Source of the DNA: Pholiota molesta
Taxonomy: Eukaryota; Basidiomycota; Agaricomycetes; Agaricales; Strophariaceae
Length of the DNA: 40,904 bases
NCBI GenBank assembly: GCA_014925825.1
Contig: JACGCK010000325.1
Span: forward strand, 1-40,904
Direction: 5' to 3'
Below the pieces are notes generated by a model, which was not told the origin of the DNA, made no database searches, and worked only from the letters and a program-made list of their open reading frames with translations. Numbering within the stretch: position 1 is the stretch's first letter; every line of letters begins with the position of its first letter. Of this stretch, positions 12,686 through 24,787 are shown in pieces. The position numbers were made by a program, and so were the translations under genes.

Positions 12686-15600
12686 TGATCAATCTTAGGA
12701 ATATCCATACGTGACTTGTGACAAACAACCCTGTCGCCGTTGCTGAAGACTTAGGGGTCCTGCTACGTCCTCCTGCTCTTATCGTACCAACGAGCATCGT
12801 CTTCCCCCCGTCCCACCAGCAAACAATTCGACCGTCGATGGTATTCGCAGATGCTGGGGGAGGATATGCTCCTCATTGGCAATCCTTTGCAATCCTGCGC
12901 ATCCCCTGTCTCCCCATGAGCGAGTTATATAAGCGACCCCAGCCACTCCCGGCAATCTCCTTCCAATCTGTCAAGATCGCCAATGAATCCTGTGATTTTC
13001 TCACGAGTTACCGAGGATCCCTTTCAGTCGCCCTAAATAGTAGTAAATTAATTTCGTCCACCTGCCACAACAATGGGCGTCAATTCAGAGGACACTCCGA
13101 AAAGAATATTCCTCCTGCCCTCCTGCATACTTTCCATTGCTATCTGCCTACCGCTTCGATTGTGAGACATGTGTCTTCCACCCCTTGGTTGTGTAGATGC
13201 TCAGTCACTCAACCAGTCGCCATCACAATCTACTCATTATTTAAATTAACTCGGTTGTGAGGTTTTGAGTAAGTAGTGTTTCAAGAAACCGATTTCAACC
13301 GTACCGATTATAGAGTTATTAGGTACTATTCTATTCTCATTGTTAAACTCCGATCAACGTATTCTTACCCAAATCTTATGTACTAACTCAGCCGTACAGT
13401 AATCAAGTTGCGCCATCCCAAATACCTTTTCAGCATCGCGCAAGCATCAAACCATATCTCTCTTGTTTCTCCCTTCCCTCCCATATATGATGACTCAAGA
13501 CCGCACATATGGCAGATAATGCCCAGATTTTGTGTATACTAGGACAAGTGAGCTGGTCTCTTCACAACCTCCCTCTCATCTGCGGAATCAAAGTTAACAT
13601 ATCGACGCTGCAGCCTACAGGCCGCGCGGTTGGTCGCGCTACCCCGGTGCTCCACTAACGGCCTAACCTCCCATATTATTGGACCACCGCGCTATAATCA
13701 GAGCCTAGGTCTCTCCAACTTTCCTCGCTCCTTTCGACGAACCCATAGTGGCATATGTCGTATCGTTCAATCCTTATGTTAAAGTGAAGTCTGGAGCAGG
13801 GTCTGCTGATCAGCTTCTTGAAGCCATGTTCACGAAATATCTATACATCTCATGTGCTGGAGCTCATCGTACATAACGAGTTCTATTCTAAGCATACAGC
13901 TTGTATTCGCGCAGAACCTTTGCTTTAGATTTTTCCACGGCTTATCCATATGCCAATAGGTTGACAACCTCAAGTGATCCAAATTAGTGGCATCACTGAT
14001 ACTGTCCAGCTAAAAAGGATATTCGGTTCTTGTGTGCGAAGATATACAGTGAATCCCAGCAAATCCCCGGCACCGTGGTTATGTTTGTCAGACACCCACC
14101 CACCCTGTAATTCGAAGCAATGTCAGGTTTGATATTGATGACCTTGAACCTGCCTTGAACTGTTGAACAGTATTATATCTGTACGTAGGCTGTTGTTGGG
14201 TAACAACATCGCCCGCGGAATTCCGTATTATATTTCCGCAGGTGATAATGGAGCCATTGCCCAGAGTCATCGATTCCTGTCTTCCAATTTCCGTGAAGTG
14301 CAAGCCTAGCTAGTGATCTGCCTCCCGCAATCGTGGCGCAGCCCAGCACCCATCGTTGCAACAACGATGCTGACAAGATGCTGACGCGATGTTAATTATG
14401 TATTGAGTGATAACGATACCTTGAAGATGAAGGGACTTACTATGGGCCGGTGGACCTTTCTGATCTCAGCAAACATACGTCAGACTAGCTCATGTTGCAA
14501 ACTAGACGTTCTGATTTTCGATCAAGTTTTTCATAAAACAAGACGTCGGTTGATAAGAGCGAAGGACGATTACATTTACAATACAAAGAGATCTTAGTAT
14601 ATACCCTTATACACCGAACCCCAAAGTTGAAGGTGGCAATGACTACCTTGTAACTAGCCCTCATTGAGGAGTACTGAGTACTGAACCTTGAGCTCTACGG
14701 TTAATTGACTTCCGAAGCAGAGCTTGCAACACGAACTTGTTCATTAATTTCAAAAGACTCCAATGTACTTACATCTTCGACCCACGTATATGTTGCCTTA
14801 TTTTAGGGACCGTAAACCACTGGCAGCGGGGCCGCGCCTAGAGTCTTTGTAGATAAACACGCTCCGACCGCAATTCCCACAGCTAAAATCGCGTCGATGC
14901 TGCTGCTAGGCACAGGACGTTTCAGGTGATTTATGTGGCGTATATACGCGCAAGCGCAATGAGACGTCGTAACGTACTTACGCTGATTGTTGCCATTCAT
15001 TAACCAGGTACGTAAGTAGCGCCCGTGGACTCGGCGGTTTTAGTTAAGTATATTTCCGCCAATAGGGTTCATCGCAAGAAGCGATATCTGCTCTGTCTGT
15101 ACAGTACAATTTTGCTGGTAGCCTGGTACAAGATTGAAGATACGGGACACCTACCGACCATGGAACAACCTGGAACACGATTGGGAAATATTACTCTTCT
15201 CAGACGTACCTCATTGAGTCGATTCTAGACTCAAGGTCTTCCTCTTCAAACCTCTGCGACTCCCAAATAGCGTTAACTAATTTCCAGCCTATAGACGTTT
15301 CTCGTCCACCTAATGATTAATTTAATTCAACAGAACGGTTGAATTTCATGCGCCGAAAGTGCGGCTTCGCTTCTTCCGTCTATCTAGAGTTTCAGGTGAT
15401 GGCTATCTGAGATTTTGGAAGAGATTATGTTATTTCTCCCCCTCTACGCCAACCGTTTTGTCACCGAATGTTTATGGGACTGAAAGGATTCTATTCAATT
15501 CCTCCATGTGGGTTGTTCATCTAGAATAGGTATTCATACACACCAGACTTTACAATTCTCAGTCACTGCCACGTTCCGATTGTCAATCTCCACGAGGATA

Positions 15601-16617
15601 CGTGTGGAGACTGTATTGGCAGGCAGCATGTGGGAAAATGCCATACGAAATCAGTGACTTTGCTTCAGGCCAGGAGGTTATAGAAACTATGAGAAAGTGA
15701 AAAGGTTGAAATAGTGGGGAGTGGTATTAAGCGCACCAATGGACGGTATTCAATTTTGCATTAGTCAGAAGATAAAATCCATCCCGAGCTTCGGAAAATC
15801 GCAGTAAATACTAAAGCGTAGAATATTTGACACTCGAGAGACTGAGAGGCTGATCGGTGGTGAATGAATAATATATCGGAAAACAAAGTGATTCGCCTTG
15901 CGCTCGCCCAATAGCCAGAGATCGCACGTCCAGTCTACAATCCCAAGTAGGTGACACTGAACAGAGAGAAACGAGCCGTAGGGCCGAGTCGAGCATGGTG
16001 AATATTAACAAGCTCGGGCATTTATGGCTGTTACTCGGTATACATCAAAGAACCTGTCTATTCTCATTGCTTTGGAGCATGAGCATATCATGAGCATGTC
16101 CTTCGAAAAGCTAACACGGTTTTCCAACCAACTTCCACCACTGCAGGTTTTAGCAGGGAAACAAGATACAGTTTTCAAGGCAAGTAAGCGTCAAGAGCCA
16201 ATTTGTTCCTTGTAGAATCGACACTCAGGATATGTTAGACACAGCCCTGCGGATCCCAATCTTAAGAGGATATAGAGACGTAGAGAAGCAAACGTAGGAC
16301 AAGTCCGGATTTTTTCTCGGATGAACAATAATGTGGGAGATATTAAGTACTGATGAAAGAAGCGAAGGGGAGTCTTTTAAATTCAAGCTCCGCCTTAACT
16401 TGAATTCGCCACACCCTGGACTCATGTGCGCATCGGTGACCTCGTCAACCTCAGCGTATACTCACTGTACCCACTTATTCCAAGTCAATCATAGTCTTAA
16501 GCAACCCAATAGGGCTCTTATCTGAACCGTCCTGAAATACACTCAAAACCCCCTCAATAACTTTCGGCGGGTAAAATCAACCCCACCAACTTACATACAT
16601 TCTAAAGCCCAAGTTAA
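12686..16617. other. gene-poor region of 3.9 kb
   Basis: The longest empty stretch, between the divergent starts of the zinc-cluster gene and PML1. A 180-codon open frame (12718-13260, +) has no recognisable domain and overlaps the likely promoter of the zinc-cluster gene. A TATA-like TTATATAAG lies at 12925 and reads on either strand. A GC-rich hairpin (GCGCG, 6-nt loop, CGCGC, flanked by GGCC) lies near 13620-13665. The rest (13700-16600) is AT-rich with stops in all frames, no long repeats and no transposon motif that I can see. Confidence 0.5.
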
Positions 16618-17692
16618 ATGTCTTCTAGGCGATCTCGTTCTCCACGAAGAAGAGCACCTGAAGGCGAGAGCTCTCCAAAGCAGAGTGGGTACAGCAGACG
16701 AGAGAAGCCATCGCGGTGGAACGACGAGGACAGGGATGCACGATATCCTTCCGCTAGGGACGGGGATTATAAGAGGTCGTCCAGGCGAGACGACGACGGG
16801 CCTGCACCACGCGACTACGACGAGCGCAGACGCGAGCGGGAGCGGGAGCGGGATAGAGAGCGATACGACAGTGGGAGGGACAGATACGGTGCATCGTCTC
16901 GCAGCCATCGACGTTCCGCTTCCCCTCCTGCGCGGGGGTCAAGAGGACGCGAGGTAGGTTCACGCTCCCAGTCACGGGAAGTCGATCCGTCGGAAGACAA
17001 ATCCAAGCCGAATTTCGCACCATCTGGTCTTCTGGCTGCAGAGACGAACACAGTCAAGGCTGTCGATGGGTCGAGTACGGTTCTCAAATACAATGAGCCT
17101 CCAGAGGCGCGTAAATCCGTCATTGGTTGGAGATTGTATGTGTTCAAAGACGCGGAGCAAGTCGGTGCGTCGACCTTCATCCCCAACTACCTGGTGGATT
17201 GTATTGATAAAGTCTTAGAGCTCCTACACATCCACCGTCAAAGCGCCTACCTTGTCGGTAGAGACCGTTTAGTTGCCGACATTGCCATAGAGCACCCTTC
17301 ATGTTCCAAGCAGCATGCTGTTTTTCAGTGTACGTGCCCTTTTACTTGATCAAACAAAGCTGGCTAATTAAAAGATAAAGATCGTTATGTCCAAGAAAAA
17401 GATGAGTTCGGATCCTCGAAAGGAGTTGTGAAGTTGGTCACACCATTTTTGGAGATTTTCCTGTTTCTGATATGTTTCCCCTAGACCCTTTATTATTGAC
17501 CTGGAGTCGACTAATGGAACTAGCGTCAACGATGAAGCTATTCCTGCAGCACGATTTTATGAGCTAAAGGCAGGAGATGGTGAGGCAGATCTTCCTCATT
17601 CTCTATACCATCTAATCTAATTCAAACATGCAGTCATCAAGTTCGGATTATCCACCCGAGAATACGTTCTCCTTCATGATGAGGCGTCATAA
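16618..17692 (+). CDS. PML1: PML1/SNIP1-like FHA-domain splicing factor of the RES complex
   Basis: Subunit of the RES (retention and splicing) complex, which binds the activated spliceosome and keeps unspliced pre-mRNA in the nucleus. Five exons: 16618-17164, 17213-17329, 17375-17432, 17485-17579 and 17634-17692, with all phases matching; 291 aa. Residues 1-130 are an Arg/Ser/Asp/Glu-rich disordered region typical of SNIP1. Then KPNFAPSGLLAAETNT and EPPEARK lead into the FHA domain: HIHRQSAYLVGRDR, DIAIEHPSCSKQHAVFQY, FIIDLESTNGTSVND, and FGLSTREYVLLHDE at the end. The phosphothreonine-binding residues (GR, S..H, NG) are present. Intron 1 (17165-17212) is 48 nt and keeps the frame open, so a naive translation would insert 16 extra residues before LHIHRQ. 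No frame breaks. Confidence 0.94.
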
Positions 17693-18468
17693 TAGTTAAA
17701 GGGAATATCTACGATCCTTTGTCTCGCTTACATGGCTATCGCGATTGATGACAATGACACAATGGTGGGCCTCAAGCGCGCATGACCGCCCACTAATTTG
17801 GTTGTGATTTGGGACTTTTCGATAATCACACTAGTGCAAAGCACTGCAATCGCATCTCATGCACTGCCTACCCATTATAGAGCACAATGGGAGTCTTCGA
17901 TACCTTTCAGAAGTCTTTCGGGGTAAGCGATCGTTCCCAATTGGCCCCCCTTTGTATGTGGCTCGGCTGTGAGCGTTTGCTTGCAATGAGGCGTCGGCCA
18001 GGCTCCCACAAGCAATGCCGTATGTGGAGAGACCGGATCACTTCCGCTGCTGTAACGAATAGCTAAACCCTGGTTATAATCACAATCTAATCTGGTCTGC
18101 AGCGACGATGAGCTCGAAAGCAGTCGATGTCGCCTATGAGGACTACGTGGAGGGACAATAGGCATAGTGCCTAGTCCTGCTTTTGTGATGCTGCAAAATT
18201 TGGAAGAATAAGAAAATAAAAATTTGAAATCGGTCGCCAACGAGGGTCTTTTGTGCTCTTTGTGATATGGCAAAGGGAATTTCCGCTTTGAGGTATTCCT
18301 ACCGTGTATGGACGATTGGACACGAGGCGGGCCCATTCCGTTGCTTCTGTCGGAGTTTACAAGGGCCTTTGCACAGTTGGGCATTCGTCTCTTTTTTCAC
18401 AATGGCCTTTCTCTATAAAACAGGGCCCCATTCCAACATGCTTTCCCCAATACACACCCTTCCCCACC
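17693..18468. other. intergenic stretch, no gene supported
   Basis: About 775 bases between PML1 and the zinc-finger gene, both on the plus strand. It should hold the PML1 3' end and the promoter of the next gene, with a TATA box near its right end. No credible coding frame on either strand. Confidence 0.5.
18414..18420 (+). promoter_or_regulatory. TATA box of the zinc-finger gene
   Basis: TATAAAA within CTCTATAAAACAGGG, about 50 bases before the ATG at 18469. The position fits a start of transcription 20-25 bases before the ATG, hence a very short leader. Confidence 0.55.
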
Positions 18469-19630
18469 ATGCAAGCACCTACTACTTTCCACTTCGACTA
18501 TGGTTGTGATTTCAACCCTCCATCTTACCAGCAATTCGCTGGTGGCTATGAACAGTTTCTCGCCAAGTCTGAGGACTTCGATCCTATGCCTTGTGGCATC
18601 GATATCGGTAGTCCTTTCACTGCGTCTTCCCCTTCCTCGTCCGGGGATGACGATTGTGGCACACCCCTCCACTTCGAAGGCCTGTATTTAAGGTCAGTAA
18701 GATGTCCGCTCTTTTGAAACAACCGTACTTACCTTTGTTCAGCAGTCCACAGCCTTCGCTGCATCAGCTTCCATCGCTTCAGTCCTCGCCTCAGTCCTCC
18801 CCTTCCCCCCAACGTGAGTCGTGGAAAGACTTTAGAAAGCCTTTTATGCTAATGAAATAACAGCCCAGCCGACGTTGACCGTTGCGCCTTCGGACTTGAG
18901 CCGCCCCGTCTCCCCCAGCGTCTCAGATGCAACGCCGCCTCCTACCATTTACCTGCCGGCAGTGCGGGCAGCCCGTCAATCACACTCGTCTCTCAACGAT
19001 CCCGATGCCGAAGGCGACTGCGACGATAATGACAAGGACGCAGACTACAAGCCCGAGTCTGATTCCGAGCCTGCCTTCAGCAGCAGCAGCAACCGGAAGC
19101 GTCGTTTCTCCGTCGACGAATACACCCCAGAGATCGTCAAGAAAAAGCCCAGATCCTCTGGCCCTGCGAGACGTCCAACACCAAAGAATGCGATCAAGCT
19201 TCCCTCAGCGAAGCTTGCACAAGCTGGGCATTCGGTCAAGCGCACTCGGGTGTCCCCCCCTCCCCGTAACGCTCAAGTCGATTCCACGACGGCCAAGTCC
19301 ATCGTGGCATTGCTCAACATCGAGAAGAAAAAATCGGTCACAACCTGGCAGTGCCCTGGGTGCACCTTGTACCAATATAACCATCGCTTTCCCGACTTCA
19401 AGCGCCACATGATAACGCATCTGGGGAAAGTCGTACAGTGCATTGGAGTCCCGCTGAGCGAGGCTGAGCAATATGGCATCTCTCCCAATGCCGAGTGCAC
19501 TACGTACGAGGGTGAACAGAGAGTTGGTGGCTGCGAGAAATTTTTTAGCAGACCTGACGCATACAAACGCCATCTCACCAATCACAACAATGACTGCGTT
19601 GCCGCCAGAAAACGTGGCAGAGCCCACTAG
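18469..19630 (+). CDS. C2H2-type zinc-finger protein, putative transcription factor
   Basis: Probable nuclear DNA-binding protein of a type common in mushrooms; the target is not known. Three exons (18469-18692, 18743-18813, 18864-19630) join in phase to give 353 aa. The first 100 residues are rich in Ser, Pro, Phe and Tyr (FHFDYGCDFNPPSYQQF), as in fungal activation regions. An acidic stretch follows (GDCDDNDKDADYKPESDSEP), then basic nuclear-localisation-like segments (NRKRRFSVDEY, KKKPRSS). Two zinc-finger-like units sit at the C-terminus: WQCPGC...FKRHMITH, and a longer one from CTTY through GGCEKFFSRPDAYKRHLTNH with spacing wider than canonical C2H2. It ends with a basic AARKRGRAH. The start is supported by the context ACCATGC, the nearby TATA box and agreement of all splice phases. 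No frame breaks. Confidence 0.85.
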
Positions 19631-19900
19631 CATCCTATTCCCCAGAATATCTCATTCCAGAAAATTTCTTATCCTATCCTTTCTCGCATCAGCCATTCCA
19701 TGATTGCTCACTGTTGTATATTAGATTTTCTGTAGCCATTTCATTGTTCAGTAACATTTCTATCTGGAAACTATACCTCGCTTGCTCCTATAATCATTGT
19801 ACCACATTAGTAAAATTATCTTCCGAATACACCACCTATTTGTGTGGAACTTTTCCCAGTCATTTCGAGATTCAGAGAGAATAAACAGCAAGAATATCTA

Positions 19901-20529
19901 TTAAGCACTTGGCGAAGGGTTTGCTAATTTAGCCTTCCGCGTCTTGTCTTTTATTCGGCGCGAGCGTATCCGTTTACCATTCTGTACTTTGGGTCCCCAC
20001 CTATTCAGAATGGTAGCGTCAACATCCAGCGAAATGTAGCAAAAATATTCCGGCGCACCCTCTGATAGTCTTTTTCGGAGGAGGCTCGTGCGCGAACTCA
20101 TTTATTGGAAATCCAAGACGGTATTTCTCCATGCACCAAAGAATGTACCTGTTTGAAACGAGAAATAAGAGCCAAGTCAACAGTTGCCCTGCCAGCCACA
20201 CAAAGGGATGGATACAAGGGCGCTCACCTCCGGTCACGAATGCCCACACCCGCCTTCTTCATCGCTTGGCCGTCCATTTTCCACAGCTCCTCCCAACTTC
20301 CGGCGCTCAGCTTCGTCTCTGCGGCACGTCCAATGGACTTCAAGAATGCTTCCGGAGTTCTGATTTCTGGAGCAGGAACAGAGTTGGGGCCAAGGCCCCA
20401 TCGGTGTGTCTCTGGCGTCAGAGGTTTGGGAACGACCGGCCGTACCCTGGTGGACAAGGAACGTGTGAGTGAAGGGAATGTCGGAAGTGAGCGCGATAGT
20501 CGTTGTAGGTTCATTAGTGCTGTGGCCAT
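19901..20529 (-). CDS. FYV4: mitochondrial small-subunit ribosomal protein mS41 (IGR motif, FYV4 family)
   Basis: Component of the mitochondrial ribosome small subunit. Three minus-strand exons: 20228-20529, 20059-20148 and 19901-20000, all phases agreeing, 163 aa. The N-terminus (MATALMNLQRLSRSLPTFPS, then LTRSLSTRVRP) is a typical mitochondrial presequence, rich in Arg and Ser without acidic residues. The IGR domain runs from TPEAFLKSIGR through WEELWKMDGQAMKKAGV to IRDRRYILWCMEKYRLG, split by intron 1 inside RDRR. After intron 2 comes a basic tail, WGPKVQNGKRIRSRRIKDK. Reading through intron 2 gives a false stop soon after KKTIRG. It is convergent with the zinc-finger gene, 270 bases apart. 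No frame breaks. Confidence 0.93.
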
Positions 20530-21912
20530 GTTCGACTTGGAGACGCGAACTCGGAAAGCTTCGAGCTCGACAATATACTTCGAATTTCAGAAACAAATTC
20601 TGGCAATGGGGGCTAAAGCTGTCACATGTCACAGATCACATGCAAATCCAGTCACACATGCACTCCGCGCTCCCAGTCGCGTTGAACCACTACGTTCAAC
20701 ATCCATAACCATGCAATATTTTCCTCTGGAACCTGAAACTCTCAAAAAATATCCGCCAAATGTATGAAAAGATTCTAGCAGAATGATCTCGGAATGATCT
20801 CTAATTTGGGCAGCGGAACGGAAGAAATCCTCAAGGGCGATGATGACGCTCGCTTGCTGCTTCAGTGCTGCTACGACACTCCAAGAACGCGACGATTTCA
20901 TCTTAGTATGCTCATGTGAGCTGTATGGCTATTGTTCTGATATTCTGCATCAGAGTAGACTGTGGAAACGGAACATGAGGCAATACTTGGAATTGTTTGA
21001 CCCAGGCTTGTACGTCGCAGTTAATGGCGCCGCTCATCCGACTGCTCTGGCTCCACCATGCTCTGACCACGCCCATCGCGTTCGAGCATTGTTCGACTCT
21101 TCAGGCTGTATCTTGATCATCACAGCTGCTCGGCTCTCTACCGCTATCCATGCGGTTCCCTTTCAGTGGACATCTAATCGATGAAAAATGCCCTGTACCC
21201 GTGGAATAGTTCATTTTACGTGCGCCTTCCTCCACTGCCACATCCTCGATGGGAACACTGATAGCCTTACATATACACTTTTCTCCCACCTTTGTCGCGG
21301 CTTTTCTTTCTTCTGATAGAACACCGACGACTTCGGAACATTTGTCTCAAACTCCTAAGCCCCGGGGTGTCCGCCCTTCATTTTGGTGGCCTTTGCGTGC
21401 AGGAGTTGGTCTGTAGGTATCCGGAAAGACGCCGAAATCCGAGATGGCTGCTGTGGAGCTTGGAAAACACGCTGCAAAGAGAACTTCCATTGACCATGGG
21501 TGGTTAGACAATGCAATTTTTCTGGGAACTCGACGAGTTCATCAATGTTGTTCGAAGGCCAAAAGCGAGTACTCGAGTATGATCACAGTTGTAGACTTGT
21601 ACCCATATATCGCTGCCTATTGTCGATCGCGACGATATGATCGAGATCTAATGTTACTTTTTCCCTTTCATTCGTGCCAGATTCCCCATGCGTCAGCTGA
21701 AAGTCAAAGGAATGGACTCCCATTGTACTGTCACTTGATGGGTCTACGGATGGATCCACGTAAATGATCAGGACGAGCTATCCGAAGGGCCGAAACAATG
21801 CCATCTCTCTCGCTCTCTCCGCGTATCTTCATTCTCATCTAGAATAATACCAAATCAGGATAGTCGTCGATACATTTTACGGTACCGTTACATGAAGTCG
21901 ACACTGCCTGCG
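20530..21912. other. intergenic stretch, no gene supported
   Basis: About 1.4 kb between the starts of mS41 and the 3' end of MON1. Open frames at 20840-21184 and 21444-21767 (+) have no domain, no splice support and mixed composition, and I do not call them. It should hold the mS41 promoter on its left side. Confidence 0.5.
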
Positions 21913-24338
21913 TCAGAAAACTGGCGCATCCCGCAAAAACAATCGAGCTTCTTCCTTCTTTACCCATCTAGCAACAGAATTGGCAGCACCCACCGCAGCG
22001 CTCTTTGGTAGGAGCGGCGACAACGTGATATAAAGCTCGAAAGGCTGTGTGATCTGTCCAATCAAGTCAGATTGAAGAAGAAAAAAGTGAAAACAATACA
22101 AGCTTCGAAAGCTTACCCAGCCCATAACACTTTCCGTATCCGTACGGATATACTGGAGTTTCAACCCTGATTCCTGTCCGGATTTCGCATGTATCGAGTC
22201 ATGCAGTGTCTGATAAAGGGTTGTGATTCTGACGAGCACGACTTTCAGTGTGAGTGGAGATTTCTACTGTGAGGGAGACTCGCCTTTTTCTTGCCTGAGG
22301 TTGATCATATGGATCTTCAAAGGTGGGCAAAGTGATCTGCACCTGCGTCCGAGATTTGTAGATGAAATGTCTCAAGCCAGGAATACCTAGCTCAGAGACA
22401 GAATAGTCTGCGGCCTTTTGAAGATGCGAATCGATGAGAGCATGTAAAGTACCACCAGAAGTCAATTTCTAGAGAAGAATATGAGTATGCCCAATGTTCC
22501 ACCTATCAGGCAATGAAATTTACATGAATGACCGAATCACACCAATTTCTTATGAACTCGAGTTCTCCACCGCCGCTGATACAAACGAGAGCTATTCCAG
22601 ATTCATTCAGACCTTCCTGAGGATCGGGAACTTCAGCATCAGTTTGTGTTGGCGCAGGATTCTCCGCGGAATGTATTGAAGCATTCGATATATCTTGAAG
22701 ATCGACTGTGTCATCTTTTCGAAGGAAAGTGATGTATGCGTTGACAAAGCCAGTAGGATTAAATTTCGGAAGGCAGACTGGGATCCAAGAGGCATTGGCA
22801 GGCGAATTGTAGATGGAGGGCGAGTGGATAGTGTTTAGAATAATATGGAGATCTAAAAATCATATATATGAATAAAAAGCCTCTCGAAAATGTGGATTTA
22901 TGTACCAGCAGGGTGTATCGAATGCTTTCGCGGTCGTATTAGTGTAACGACACGGTTGTTTGCTATGAGAATGATATATAACATATCCTTCGTGATAAAT
23001 GAGTAAAAATGGTTCTGAAGATAATCGATATTACATACTTTCATCTTGGGATTTGGGACTAGTGTTTCTGCGATTCGTTTCCGTAGGCCCGGTTCCATCT
23101 TGAGGCAATGCAAAGCAGACATGCTCATGGCCATGTCAGATTCTAATCTGGCTAGTAATGAGTTCATGAATGGTTCAGCTCCTAAGGTGTAAAATAACGG
23201 ATAAGTAACAATATTTGCATAAATCAAGGCAGTAGAAACTCGCCATTTAAGAGTCGCCTTAGGTCGAAATTTGTCCTCCGTTCAAATATTCTTTTCAGCT
23301 GGGCTCCAGTGACAATGCTGAGTATTTGTAGATGCAGATATTCAAGATGTGATCGTGTCTATCTTCACGAGAGAGAGTGAATAGGGTGAGTTTATCCATA
23401 GTAGATATTGGATACCAAAACAAAGCACATACAACAGATTCTGGTTCTCCCCAAGACGAGACACACGCATAATATAAAGGAGCTCGGAGGACGAAAGTGA
23501 TACGTGTACGGCCTGCGTTTATTGAGCGTAATTTATCGTTTTCGTCCAGAAACACAGATATAAGCGCCTGCATTATCCCCATAGTTGATGCCATGCTATC
23601 TTGATCGCCTCCTCCTGGTCGGCTGATACAGACAGGATCCATAAGCGAAAGCTAAATGCCTGAAGTGGAGTCTACCTAATAAATACAGGCTTCCCAGCAT
23701 CAGTGAGCACAAAGTATTCCCTCGGAAGATAAAGAGGCGCTAGTAAGCATAATTAATAATTGGTACCGCAGATAGCATGCAACAAATTTACCTCCGGAAA
23801 AGGATAATTCCTCCAGCTCTTTTACCTTTCCACTCTGACGAGAGTGTGACATTTCAGCGTCTAGTAAGGGTATAAATATCAGGATATTGAAATGGGCTAG
23901 GGCTAGGAAAGATAAAACACGATGCCCACCTGTATGTGCTACTTTGTGATTTAGACTCTTTCTGAGCTGATCTCGCAGTAGCTTCTTCGTGTCTTCAGCC
24001 TGAACATTCGTGATGGCCTTGTCTATTGACACTACATCCTCGGCATCAGTCTGTTCGACATCAGCGTCAATATCCTGGATCAGGATTCCCTCCGCTGGTT
24101 CCATGTCGATCACAGAAGACGCCGAACTATTCAACGTTTGATCTGCAGATGTCAAGGGCAATGGAGGTGCAGATGCATCTGCACCAGATGGTGTGGCGTT
24201 ATGACTATGGATATGTAGATTGGATAACGAAGGGTTCTGTCGCAATGCCGGAGGTACTGAAAGGCGAGAGGGAGATGAACGCGCCAACGCTGGTGTCCCA
24301 GAACGCGATTTCGACCGGGAACGGGGTGCATCCGTCAT
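21913..24338 (-). CDS. MON1: MON1, vacuolar fusion protein (Rab7/Ypt7 GEF subunit)
   Basis: With CCZ1, MON1 forms the exchange factor that activates Rab7/Ypt7 on late endosomes, vacuoles and autophagosomes. Eleven minus-strand exons: 23930-24338, 23792-23860, 23676-23739, 23433-23622, 23244-23358, 23039-23181, 22906-22987, 22524-22852, 22284-22468, 22117-22228 and 21913-22053; all phases agree, 612 aa. Residues 1-130 are disordered (Ser/Pro, then acidic). The longin-type modules follow: [50 protein letters not shown]. The C-terminus is diagnostic: [20 protein letters not shown], then [10 protein letters not shown] and the final [16 protein letters not shown]. Two introns (23182-23243 and 22229-22283) have GC donors; with GC-AG splicing the family match runs across both junctions ([21 protein letters not shown]). 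ATG 24350 is a possible earlier start. It is divergent from the BTB gene. Confidence 0.95.
22229..22283 (-). other. MON1: GC-AG intron in MON1 (second)
   Basis: Exon ...AGAAAAAG is followed by GCGAGT and the intron ends GCTCGTCAG before AATCACAACC. Joining gives [16 protein letters not shown], matching MON1. Read through, the frame instead drifts into a non-homologous string and stops. Length 55 nt. Confidence 0.82.
23182..23243 (-). other. MON1: GC-AG intron in MON1 (first)
   Basis: On the minus strand, exon ...TTAAATG is followed by GCGAGT and the intron ends CACCTTAG before GAGCTGAACC. Joining gives RRLLNGAEPF in frame. The nearby GT (GAGTTT) would give a stop after splicing. The 62-nt length is normal for this window. 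Confidence 0.8.
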
Positions 24339-24787
24339 TTTGACAGACAATTGTAGCTCGCCAGGATAGATATAGTTGAACTTGGTGAAGTAACTTCAGC
24401 AACAGATAGTATTACCGTCTTGATCATGAAAGGCGTTGCCGCCTCCAGCATGATTTCACAATCACATCATGATTGCCAAACACGATTGTCACAGCCACCT
24501 CATCAACGTTTCTTCTTTCCTGCCATAACCTTGGCCAAAGCAAGTATTGATCTTCTCTAATACTTACTTTTTCCAGTGACGACTTTGAATGCATATTCAT
24601 ATCATAACTTGTTCTGATTTGAGCAGCTTTCTATTTCAATAGCGCCTCACGAAGAAATATAACGTCCGAGAACTCGACCGAATTGTATACCCCTCGAAAT
24701 ACCCTTTCAAACTTGCTTCTGCACACCGTAACCTTACACATATAAACTACTTGAGCCAGACTCGAGCTCATTTTACTGTTTCGTTGA
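24339..24787. promoter_or_regulatory. shared promoter region of MON1 and the BTB gene
   Basis: About 450 bases between two divergent ATGs. A TATAAAC lies at 24741, 47 bases before the BTB start. No credible gene inside. Confidence 0.5.
24741..24747 (+). promoter_or_regulatory. TATA box of the BTB gene
   Basis: TATAAAC in ACACATATAAACTAC, 47 bases before the ATG at 24788, which is the usual spacing for a short fungal leader. Confidence 0.5.

Noticed and set aside
12718..13260. 180-codon open frame on the plus strand
   Set aside because: No recognisable motif, mixed composition, overlaps the upstream region of the zinc-cluster gene. A real small gene cannot be fully excluded.
13620..13700. 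tRNA-like GGTTGGT stretch
   Set aside because: No matching T-arm box or acceptor stem on either strand.
14940..15020. Short inverted repeat around TACTTACG / CGTAAGTA
   Set aside because: Only about eight matching bases, expected by chance in a 4-kb AT-rich stretch.
20840..21767. Two open frames of about 110 codons between mS41 and MON1
   Set aside because: No domain, no consistent splice sites linking them, composition unlike the neighbours.
22215..22290. Apparent frameshift in MON1 after KRRVSL
   Set aside because: A 55-nt GC-AG intron explains it exactly and restores the family sequence.
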